Shown here: positions 15,971 through 23,800 of the stretch, piece by piece
Numbering within the stretch: the stretch's first letter is position 1
Layout of the letters: each line of letters opens with the position of its first letter
Assembly (NCBI GenBank): GCA_017961265.1
Contig: JAGCXN010000005.1
Span: 1-37,016 of the forward strand
Length of the DNA stretch: 37,016 bases
DNA from: Bacteroidales bacterium
GTDB lineage: Bacteria > Bacteroidota > Bacteroidia > Bacteroidales > WCHB1-69
Reading direction: 5' to 3'
Translations under genes and position numbers: made by a program
The notes under the pieces: generated by a model
The model's database searches: none
Seen by the model: the letters and a program-made list of their open reading frames with translations, nothing else
Told to the model about the DNA's origin: nothing

Positions 15971-16680
15971 AAGTCATCCACGCCGCCCGCTTCACCATCA
16001 ACGAGAAAATCTACCAGCAGGAGGACAATGTATTCGTCTTCGACAAACCGTACCAATGCACCTCTTTTGATCTGGTGGCGAAGGTGAAATACGCGATGAA
16101 ACGGAAGTTCGGTAAGAAGCTGAAAGTGGGGCACGCGGGCACGCTCGACCCGCTGGCCACTGGCGTAATGATCATCTGTACAGGAAAATACACCAAACAA
16201 ATTGACTCTTTCCAAGCGGCGGAAAAGGAGTACACCGGCACGTTCAGGTTGGGCGAGACCACCCCGAGCTACGATATGGAGAAGCCGGTGGATGCCACCT
16301 ACCCCACCGACCATATCACCGAGGAGGCGGTGCGCCAAGCCGCCGCTGACTTCATCGGGGAGCAGGAGCAGATACCGCCGCAGTTCTCGGCCGTGCGCAT
16401 CGCAGGCAAACGGGCCTTCTCGTACGCCCGCCAAGGCGAGGATGTGGAAATCAAGCCGCGCACCATCACCATCAGCGAATTTGAAATCACCCGTTGCGAG
16501 CTGCCGGAGGTCGATTTCCGGATTGTCTGCTCCAAAGGCACTTACATCCGCTCCATCGCCCGCGACTTCGGGCTAATGCTCAACAGCGGGGCCCATCTCA
16601 CCGCTCTGCGCCGCACCCGTGTCGGCGACTTTCGTGTGGAGGAGGCGATAAGGCCGGAGGAGGTGAAAACGGAAAATTGA
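15967..16680 (+). CDS. truB: tRNA pseudouridine(55) synthase
   Basis: 237 residues, a short TruB without a long PUA extension. It converts U55 of the tRNA T-loop to pseudouridine. The catalytic Asp61 is in GHAGTLDPLATGV, followed by the family motif EKEYTGTFRLGE and, near the end, CSKGTYIRSIARD. The start overlaps the lnt stop by 4 nt. The last codons (KTEN) lie in a GAAAACGGAAAATTGAAAAC stretch resembling the TTTTCAA repeat family on the opposite strand, so the C-terminus may be repeat-derived. Confidence 0.95.
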   Translation: MKVIHAARFTINEKIYQQEDNVFVFDKPYQCTSFDLVAKVKYAMKRKFGKKLKVGHAGTLDPLATGVMIICTGKYTKQIDSFQAAEKEYTGTFRLGETTPSYDMEKPVDATYPTDHITEEAVRQAAADFIGEQEQIPPQFSAVRIAGKRAFSYARQGEDVEIKPRTITISEFEITRCELPEVDFRIVCSKGTYIRSIARDFGLMLNSGAHLTALRRTRVGDFRVEEAIRPEEVKTEN

Positions 16681-16694
16681 AAACGGATAAATTC

Positions 16695-16915
16695 CTTACT
16701 CACCTCGGAGAGGTGATATTTTAATAACCCCAGATAAGCGAAGCGCAATCTGGGGTACGGGAAGGCCTCGTGTGTCAGCCCGCGGCACGGGCTGCCGGTA
16801 CGAAAGAATCCCGTAAGTGATGCCGCGGAAGAGAGAACAGAACGGATTTACGCCTCTACTAACGAATGCTAATCGGTGCCTTCGACAGGCTCAGGCACCG
16901 GACGGTGATGGTCAG
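16695..16915. repeat. Mosaic of four different palindromic repeats
   Basis: After truB there is a 220-bp chain of distinct hairpins: TCACCTC/GAGGTGA (16700-16716), CCCCAGAT/ATCTGGGG (16728-16755), CAGCCC/GGGCTG (16776-16794), and GGTGCC/GGCACC around TTCGACAGGCTCA (16875-16899). None is followed by a strong U-tract. No gene fits here. The region looks like a landing pad for interspersed repeats. Confidence 0.65.
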
Positions 16916-17109
16916 CATGTCGAAACCGCCGTATGCGGAAACTTTCCTAAAAAAATCCGAAAATCCCACAAACTATGCCAAAATGCGGCATAGTAAAAAA
17001 TGGCATTTTTTTGACCGTTTGTGGTTTTATCACCAAAAAACGACCACTTTTCTGTTAAAATATGCCACTTTAACATATTGATTTTCAGCGAAATAATCTT
17101 CAAAAGCAC
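16916..17109. other. AT-rich spacer with stem-loop
   Basis: No gene is supported. A stem-loop ACTATGCC/GGCATAGT lies at 16972-16994, followed by A- and T-runs (AAAAAATGGCATTTTTTT). Confidence 0.5.
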
Positions 17110-17140
17110 TTGATTTTGTACTTTGGTTGTAGTATCTTTG
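17110..17140 (+). promoter_or_regulatory. Promoter of the ORF6N gene
   Basis: TTG (17110-17112), 20 bp, then TATCTTTG (17133-17140), a good Bacteroidota consensus. The -7 box ends 38 bp upstream of the start codon. Confidence 0.75.
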
Positions 17141-17178
17141 CGGACGTAAATATTATGTCGAATTAAAATTTCAAAAAT

Positions 17179-17790
17179 ATGGACAACCATTTGCTTCCCC
17201 AAGTAGAAGAAAAAATCATCACCCTGCGCAACCAGCAGGTCATCCTCGACTGTGATGTCGCCGAACTGTACGGCGTAGAGACCAAACGAATCAATGAAGC
17301 CGTCAGCAACAACCCAGAAAAGTTTCCTGAAGGTTACATTTTGCAACTTGATAATCAAGAGAAATCCAAGGTGGTCGAAAATTTCGACCACCTCAAAAAC
17401 CTTCGTTTTTCTCCACAACTTCCCAAAGCCTTCACAGAGAAAGGTCTCTATATGTTGGCGACAATTCTGAAGAGTCCACGGGCGGTACAGACCACTATCG
17501 CCATCGTGGAGGCATACGCCAAACTGAAGGAGCTGTCGCGGGTAATTGTGGAAATTCCCAAACAACAAGAGAACAAGGAGGCACAAAAGAAACTGTCACA
17601 CCGCAGTAGCCAGTTGGTGGAGGAACTGATGTCGGACGTGCTGCCAAAACAAAGCAGCGAGACCACCATCGAGATGAATCTCGCCATGTTCAAAATCCGG
17701 CATTCGGTGCGACGGGAAAATGTGGAACGTATCAAGCAACTGGAGGAGGAAGTGGCACAGTTGCGGCGGGAGTTGGAAGAGAAGGAATGA
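17179..17790 (+). CDS. ORF6N domain-containing DNA-binding protein
   Basis: 203 residues. The N-terminal 100 or so match the ORF6N domain (IITLRNQQVILDCDVAELYGVETKRINEAVSNN, with PKAFTEKGLYMLATIL further on), found in phage antirepressor-like and mobile-element proteins of Bacteroidota. The C-terminus (about 165-203) is a charged coiled coil. It has no partner gene and sits between two repeat-dense spacers, so an accessory or phage-derived origin is inferred. The exact biological role of chromosomal ORF6N proteins is not established. A 25-bp palindrome lies within the coding sequence (17369-17393). Confidence 0.85.
   Translation: MDNHLLPQVEEKIITLRNQQVILDCDVAELYGVETKRINEAVSNNPEKFPEGYILQLDNQEKSKVVENFDHLKNLRFSPQLPKAFTEKGLYMLATILKSPRAVQTTIAIVEAYAKLKELSRVIVEIPKQQENKEAQKKLSHRSSQLVEELMSDVLPKQSSETTIEMNLAMFKIRHSVRRENVERIKQLEEEVAQLRRELEEKE
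17369..17393. repeat. 25-bp palindrome inside the ORF6N gene
   Basis: AGGTGGTCGAAA-a-TTTCGACCACCT: 12-bp perfect arms with one central base, encoding KVVENFDHL. It could be a chance consequence of the peptide, a captured repeat, or a binding site. Confidence 0.8.
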
Positions 17791-17791
17791 G

Positions 17792-17819
17792 ATTCCGCCA
17801 GCCTTGCGGCCGGCGGAAT
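17792..17819. repeat. REP-like palindrome, copy 3
   Basis: ATTCCGCCAGCC-ttgc-GGCCGGCGGAAT (one mismatch) with the TGGTGC tail, starting 2 bp after the ORF6N stop codon. Confidence 0.85.
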
Positions 17820-17837
17820 GGTGCGGGTGACAATTTA

Positions 17838-17866
17838 GGGTATAGGGTTCAGTGAATAGGGTATAG
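17838..17866. repeat. GGGTATAGGGTTCAG repeat
   Basis: Imperfect GGGTATA / GGGTTCA / GAATAGG units. Its reverse complement resembles the CCCTGAACCCTG module translated at 4087-4114. Confidence 0.6.
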
Positions 17867-17893
17867 TAGAGACGATCTGCAGATCGTCTCTAC
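17866..17893. repeat. Hairpin of the GTAGAGACG family, copy 2
   Basis: A perfect 28-bp palindrome with half-site GTAGAGACGATCTG and no loop. Confidence 0.85.
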
Positions 17894-17922
17894 GGCCATG
17901 ACACACATCTGATTCCCAAACC

Positions 17923-17950
17923 GTAGAGACGTCATACTATGGCGTCTCTA
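17923..17950. repeat. Hairpin of the GTAGAGACG family, copy 3
   Basis: GTAGAGACG/CGTCTCTA arms with the same inner sequence (GTCATActATGGC) as the copy at 2340. It is followed by TATTTTTT, so it could act as a terminator in the plus direction. Confidence 0.8.
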
Positions 17951-18041
17951 TATTTTTTCTCGCGTGCCGCCAGCACATTTGTGAACAACAAACTATCAAT
18001 TTCTTAGAAAGATACACTCCCCTTTTTCAAAAAAATCGCCG

Positions 18042-18049
18042 TATCTTTG
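18042..18049 (+). promoter_or_regulatory. -7 box upstream of anmK
   Basis: TATCTTTG matches the Bacteroidota -7 consensus and lies about 130 bp upstream of the anmK start, implying a leader of roughly 120 nt. No clear -33 TTG is seen. Confidence 0.55.
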
Positions 18050-18065
18050 CCGCATCGTTTTGCTA

Positions 18066-18139
18066 CCATCCATTGTTCCATCGGATGCAAGAATTATGAA
18101 GCGAAAAATGGCGGTTCCTTAAACCCGTCCAATGGATGG
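18066..18139 (+). promoter_or_regulatory. Possible structured leader of anmK
   Basis: CCATCCATTG (18066-18075) and CAATGGATGG (18130-18139) are exact reverse complements that could close a 54-nt loop in the leader RNA. No known riboswitch class is recognised; this is a structural observation only. Confidence 0.35.
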
Positions 18140-18178
18140 AGCCTCAACATAAACTCAAAAGACTAAAGCAACCTTTTG

Positions 18179-19261
18179 ATGAACAACCAATTGCCAGTTA
18201 TCGGTTTGGGCGTGATGTCCGGGACGTCATTGGACGGGCTGGATATGGCTCTGTGCCGTTTCACGCGGCAGGATGGGACGTGGCGTTACGACATCCTCCG
18301 GTGCGACACCGTGGATTTGGGCGACGAGCTCCGCCAACGCCTGGCCGCCGCAGACACGCTCTCCGGCCTCGACCTGATGCTGCTTGACCGCGACTTCGCC
18401 ACCTTCACCGCCACCCAAATCAACCGGTTTTTAGAGAAGGCCTCCGTCCATCCCGACTTCATCGCGTCGCACGGGCAGACGGTTTTCCACCAGCCAGACC
18501 GCGGCCTTACGGCGCAGATCGGCAACGGCGCCGTCATCGCGGCCCTCACCGGCATCACCACCGTGTGCGACTTCCGCACCACCGACGTGGCCTTGGGCGG
18601 ACAAGGTGCCCCGCTGGTACCCATCGGCGACAAGCTGCTGTTCGGCAGCTACGAGGCATGCCTGAACCTCGGCGGCTTCAGCAACATCTCCTTCGACAGC
18701 AACGGGATACGCCGCGCCTTCGACGTCAGTCCGTGCAATATGCTCCTCAACCGGCTGGCCCAGAAGATGGGACTTCCCTACGACAAGGACGGTATGAACG
18801 GACGCGACGGCTACATCTTCCGTCCCCTGCTGGAACGGCTAAACCAACTCCCGTTCTATCAAGAAGAGGGTGCGAAGTCGCTCGGCAAAGAGTGGTTCGA
18901 TGCCGAAATCTGGCCCCTTTTCGAGCAGTCGGAACTTTGCGTCACCGACCAGCTGCGGACGGCCGTCGAGCACATCGCCATCCAAATCACCAATGTCCTT
19001 AAACGTCACGAAATCAAGTCGGTGCTTGTGACCGGCGGGGGCACGAAGAACCTGTTCCTGATGGACCGTATCCGCCTGTTCGCCCCCGACACGATGGTCG
19101 TCATCCCGCAAGAGACCATCGTCGATTTCAAGGAAGCCATCGTCTTCGCCTTCCTCGGGCTGCTGCGTCTCCACGGGGAAACCAACTGTTTAGCGAGCGT
19201 GACGGGGGCAACCACCGACAACTGCAGCGGCGCCGTATATCACGTAGAAGGTAAAAGGTAA
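18179..19261 (+). CDS. anmK: Anhydro-N-acetylmuramic acid kinase
   Basis: 360 residues. It phosphorylates and opens 1,6-anhydroMurNAc in peptidoglycan recycling in the cytoplasm. GVMSGTSLDGLD near residues 11-22 is the family's ATP-binding signature. FIASHGQTVFH, DFRTTDVALGGQGAPLVP and VLVTGGGTKN are further family motifs, with the catalytic Asp in DFRTTD. The ATG at 18179 is preferred to an in-frame TTG at 18176. The final codons (EGKR, then TAA) lie inside a GGTAATA tandem repeat. The next gene is a peptidoglycan hydrolase on the same strand, a functional neighbour. Confidence 0.95.
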   Translation: MNNQLPVIGLGVMSGTSLDGLDMALCRFTRQDGTWRYDILRCDTVDLGDELRQRLAAADTLSGLDLMLLDRDFATFTATQINRFLEKASVHPDFIASHGQTVFHQPDRGLTAQIGNGAVIAALTGITTVCDFRTTDVALGGQGAPLVPIGDKLLFGSYEACLNLGGFSNISFDSNGIRRAFDVSPCNMLLNRLAQKMGLPYDKDGMNGRDGYIFRPLLERLNQLPFYQEEGAKSLGKEWFDAEIWPLFEQSELCVTDQLRTAVEHIAIQITNVLKRHEIKSVLVTGGGTKNLFLMDRIRLFAPDTMVVIPQETIVDFKEAIVFAFLGLLRLHGETNCLASVTGATTDNCSGAVYHVEGKR

Positions 19262-19283
19262 TAGGTAATAAGTAATAGGTTAC
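19250..19283. repeat. GGTAATAG tandem repeat spanning the anmK stop
   Basis: GGTAAAA / GGTAATA / GGTAATA / AGTAATA / GGTTA units. The stop codon of anmK falls inside the second unit. Confidence 0.7.
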
Positions 19284-19312
19284 GAGTTTAAGAAAACGAA
19301 GATAATACAATA

Positions 19313-19358
19313 CAGCCCCGATAGGGGCGACAGACATTAAACGGGTATGAAATCCCGC
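19313..19358. repeat. Possible CAGCCCCGATAGGGGCG interspersed repeat
   Basis: CCCC-gat-AGGGG palindrome followed by ACGGGTATGAAATCCCGC, which pairs CGGG with CCCG. It looks like a two-hairpin intergenic repeat; there is only one copy in this window. Confidence 0.4.
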
Positions 19359-19374
19359 AATAAAAACCAAAACT

Positions 19375-20790
19375 ATGAAGAAATCCATTCTCTCACTGAT
19401 CATGCTGCTCCCCTTCCTGCTGTTGGCGCAGGAAGCACCAGTGAAGGCCGTTGCGGGCGAAACCATCAAGGTGCCATGCGACCGTATCGACTCCATCATC
19501 GCATTTTCTAAGACCAAGTTAGGCTGCAAGTACAAGTATGCGGGCAGCGGACCAGACGTGTTCGACTGCTCCGGCTTCGTGATGTTCGTCTATGGCCATT
19601 TCGGGGTGGAAATGCCGCACGGTTCCTCCTCACAGTACCTGTTGGGCCGTAAGGTGAAACGGCAGGACATCCGTCCCGGCGACCTGCTGTTCTTCAACCG
19701 CAGCAAAGGGATCGGCCACGCGGCGATGGTGACCAGCGTGGATTCGATGGGCAGGGTGACCTTCATCCACGCCTCCACCTACCGCACCGGCGTGAAATAC
19801 GACCGTCTGGAAAGCGAACACTATGCCAACACGTTCGCCGGAGCCCGCCGCATCTTCGAGTGCGTGGACGACAGCAGCTACCTGCTAGCCTATTCCGACG
19901 AGGAGGTGGCCGCAGTGGAGAAAGCGGCCGTCACGGTGCAGCCCGCCACCGACTCCTACTACTATCACCGCGTGAAACGGGGCGAGACACTCAGCTCCAT
20001 CGCCAGAAAATATGGCACGAACGTGGTCAGCATCAAGAACTGGAACAACCTGAAATCGGACAATATCCGTGAGGGACAGGCGCTGAAAATCTACCGGAAA
20101 TCGCCCACCCCCGCCGCAAAACCTGCCGCAGTTGCAGAAACGCCCGCACCTGCCGAAACACCCGCTGCTACGGAACAGCCGACAACAACGGCCGTCTCCG
20201 AACCCGTCCAGCCGAAAGTGGCGGAAACGCCGGTGAAACCCGAACCCGCTGAAAAGACAGCGACGGAAGAGCCCGTGAAGGAGAAATCGCAACCGACAGT
20301 TGCGGAGCAGAAACCTGCAGTGACGGAGACGAAACCGAAAGCAGAAGAATCAAAAACCGCTGTGACGGAGACCCCGAAAGCCGCCGCAACTTCCACTCCT
20401 ACAGTGGTGGAGACGGAAGAACCCGAGTGGATCTACCACACCATCGCCAAAGGAGAAGGTCTGTACGGCATCGCCCGCAAGTACGGGACAACGGTTGAAA
20501 AAATCCAGCAGTGGAACAACATCCCCTCGCCCGACAAAATCACCGCCGGACAGAAGCTGAAAATTCGCAACAGCAAGGCGGCAACAGAACCAGCAAAACC
20601 GACAACGACGACACAACCCACCACAGCACCTGCAACAGGCAACACCATCTACCACACCATCCAGAAGGGTGAAAGCCTTGGAAAAATCGCCGAGAAATAC
20701 CACACCACCGTCCAGAAAATCATGGAATGGAACAACATCAGCAATCCTGACAAGATTGTGGAGGGGCAGAAGCTGAAGATTCTGCAGTAA
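19375..20790 (+). CDS. NlpC/P60 peptidoglycan hydrolase with three LysM domains
   Basis: 471 residues with a signal peptide (1-18). The NlpC/P60 domain (about 37-160) has Cys65 in DCSGF, His115 in GHAAMV and His132 in FIHAST. It probably cleaves peptide cross-links or stems such as gamma-D-Glu-mDAP. Three LysM domains for glycan binding follow: about 196-240, 356-400 and 427-471. The first two are joined by a long P/A/E/T-rich linker (about 242-355). LysM units carry the YHxIxKGExLxxIAxKYxTTVxxI pattern. It lies downstream of anmK and converges on the giant repeat gene through a shared terminator. Confidence 0.93.
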   Translation: MKKSILSLIMLLPFLLLAQEAPVKAVAGETIKVPCDRIDSIIAFSKTKLGCKYKYAGSGPDVFDCSGFVMFVYGHFGVEMPHGSSSQYLLGRKVKRQDIRPGDLLFFNRSKGIGHAAMVTSVDSMGRVTFIHASTYRTGVKYDRLESEHYANTFAGARRIFECVDDSSYLLAYSDEEVAAVEKAAVTVQPATDSYYYHRVKRGETLSSIARKYGTNVVSIKNWNNLKSDNIREGQALKIYRKSPTPAAKPAAVAETPAPAETPAATEQPTTTAVSEPVQPKVAETPVKPEPAEKTATEEPVKEKSQPTVAEQKPAVTETKPKAEESKTAVTETPKAAATSTPTVVETEEPEWIYHTIAKGEGLYGIARKYGTTVEKIQQWNNIPSPDKITAGQKLKIRNSKAATEPAKPTTTTQPTTAPATGNTIYHTIQKGESLGKIAEKYHTTVQKIMEWNNISNPDKIVEGQKLKILQ

Positions 20791-20814
20791 TCGGCAAGCA
20801 AGCCAATAACAAAG

Positions 20815-20843
20815 AAAACGCTCGGACAATATCCGAGCGTTTT
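20815..20843. terminator. Bidirectional rho-independent terminator
   Basis: AAAACGCTCGGA-caata-TCCGAGCGTTTT: a 12-bp stem with a T-run after it on the plus strand and an A-run before it. It lies between two convergent stop codons (20790 and 20850). Confidence 0.88.
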
Positions 20844-20849
20844 TTGTTA

Positions 20850-23800
20850 TTACCTCACCACCAGCTTCCGTCGGACAATGTCGCCCTGCTGAAGCTGAAT
20901 TTGCAACAGGTAGGTGCCCTTTGCAAGCGTATCGAAGTTAAGTTCGGCTTCGGTGTCAGCGACACGTACCCGTTTCACCATCCTGCCATCAAGGCTGTAG
21001 GCCCGAATTTCAGAGATCATCTCCCCTTCGGCATTCACCGTAACCTTTCCTTCGGTCGGATTCGGATAGACGATGACGTTGTGGTCAACAGCTTCTTGCT
21101 CATGGATACCGACCGCGATGTCAATAGAGGCAACATTGCTGCAGCCTGTCGAACTATTGGTGACAGTCACTGTATAGGTAGCTGCGGAATCGGTGGGGAC
21201 AACAATCATATTGACTGTCTCGCCCGTGCTCCACAAGAATGTGTTCGCATTGCTCTGACAAATCAGCATGGTTACCGCACCATTCGGGACAGTCATGATG
21301 GAGGCCGTCGGCAGCGGACTGACCGTCAGCATCAGCGATACCACACTGTCGCAACCAGCCTGTGAGACACGGTTGAACACGTAAGTTCCTGAAACTGTGC
21401 CCTCCAAGAAGGTGGTGTCGCGCCACTCAATCGGGAAATCACCTTCACAGACAGACAACTGCTCGTACTGGTTAAAACTCTGGTTGATGGTAAGATGCAG
21501 ACGTATAGTCGTATCGCAACCTGTAGCTATCGGACGGGTATAGATATAGTCTCCCGTTGACATATTGACGGTAATCTGATGGTTCGGCGCAAATGCATAC
21601 GGATACGGCAACTCATTCTGGCAGAGGACCAATGTATCCAGAATCTCATACGAAGGATTCACTGTAAGGTTGAGATATACACTGCTGTCACAGCCCAAAA
21701 CATTGGTATAACGGAAACGGTAAGTACCCGATACCGTACCGGCCTCAAACGTAGTATCTGCCACATCCCACACATAGGGAAGGTCTGCGGAACAGATTCG
21801 CAGACTATAGTACTGGCTGGAAGTAGAAAGAACCGTTAGATGCAATGTTACGGTGCTGTCGCAGCCATCCGAAGATTGGCGTTGGAACGTCAGCGTGCTG
21901 CTGGGCGTCCCGATTGGAATAAGGATATCCCTCCATAGGTATGGGAGTTCATCCTGACAAACTGTAAGCGTTTCTTCTTGATCATAAATCGGATTGACCA
22001 CAAGATGTAGGGTAACCAAGCTGTCGCAACCATGCTGTGAATAGCGGCTAAAGACAAAATCGCCACTTTCAGTTCCTTCAAGGAAGGTGGTGTCACGCCA
22101 ATCAAATGGGAAAGCATTGGCACACACTTCTGCCGTTTCCTCCTGTTCATAACTCGGATGGACAATCAAAGCAAAAGTAACAATACTATCACAGCCGAAA
22201 GCTGACTCTCTAAAGAAACGGAATACGCCACTGGTCGTACCAGTCGCAAAGGCAGTGTCGCGCCACTCGTACGGAAGGTCATTTTCGCAAATCTCCATAG
22301 AAACCGTCTCATTGTAAACGGGATGCACCGTCAGTTCGATGACGACAAGGCTGTCACAGCCATTAGGCATCGTATAATGAATATTGTATAATCCACTGAC
22401 CGTTCCGACTGGGAAAGTTGTATCTTCCGTTACGTAAGGAAGTTCTGAGTCACACAACTCGTACGATTTCATCTGATAGCCCTGTGCATTGATTGTGAGA
22501 TTCAGAGTAACAATACTGTCGCAGCCAGTTCGGGCGACACGGCGGAAGACGTATGTACCGCTTTGCGAACCTTGTCCGAAGACAGTGTCGCCATAGATGT
22601 ATGGAAGCTCGCTGGCACAGAGAGTCAGTTCGTCACTACGGGAAATGGTGGGATTGACCGTCAGGGAAAGTGTAAAGACACTGTCGCAACCGTTGGTAGT
22701 CTGGCGGCGCAAGATGTACGTTCCCGATGCAGTGCCAGCTCTAAAAACTGTATCTCTATAACTATACGGAAGATCCTGTTCACAGATGGTCTGTTCTTCC
22801 TCATAATAGTAAGAAGGATTTACTGTAAGTTTCAACATCACTGTACTATCGCAGCCCTTAACCGATTGTCTTTCAAAATAGAAGTTGCCGCCGCGTGTAC
22901 CGCGTTCAAAAACGGTATCGCGCCATGTGTAAGGTAGGTCGTTTTCGCAAATCGTTTCCTCCACCGTCTGTCTATAAGACGGATGGACTACCACGGAGAG
23001 CACAACGATGCTATCGCAGCCGAAGGAGGTCTGTCCACTGAAAACGAGATTGCCCGTAATAGTTCCACGGGGGATGATGTTGCCGTGCCACACGACCGGA
23101 AGTTCATTTTCACAAACCACGAGGGCTTCGTTGGCGCCGTAGGGCTCATGGATGTTCAAAGTAAGAGTCACGATACTGTCACAAAACTTCGATGTTTGGC
23201 GATGGAACGTGAACGTACCGGAATTGGTACCCGTTTCAAAAACGGTATCGCGCCACCTATACGGCAATTCGGCACGGCAGATGTCCTCCGTAACTGATTC
23301 TTCCTTGGTCGGATTGACCGTAAGGTGGAAGATGACGGTGCTGTCGCAGCCTTTTGCGCTCTGTTTTTCAAAAAGATAGGTTCCGCCCAATGTCCCTTCG
23401 GCAAAAATGGTGTCGCGCCATGTGTAGGGAAGCTCGTCGGAACAGATGGTCTCTTCCACTTCCTGCCTGTAGGTCGGATTCACTGTGAGTTTCAGTGTAA
23501 CCGTGCTGTCACAGCCAGTAATGGTTGTTTCTTCGTACACCAGGTCTTGTGAGGTGGTGCCGCGAGGAATGATGTGGCCGCGCCATTCAACGGGAAGTTC
23601 ACTTTCACAAACGACCAGAGATTCCACCTCTTCATATATCGGATTAACCGTAAGATGCAGATATACGACACTGTCACAGCCGAGGGACGAGGTTCGATTA
23701 TACGTGTAGTCGCCTGTGTTCATACCCACCTGCAGCCATTCATTACGCCAGCGATAGGGAAGCTCATTACGGCAAATGGTCAAGGTGTCGTAAATCTCGT

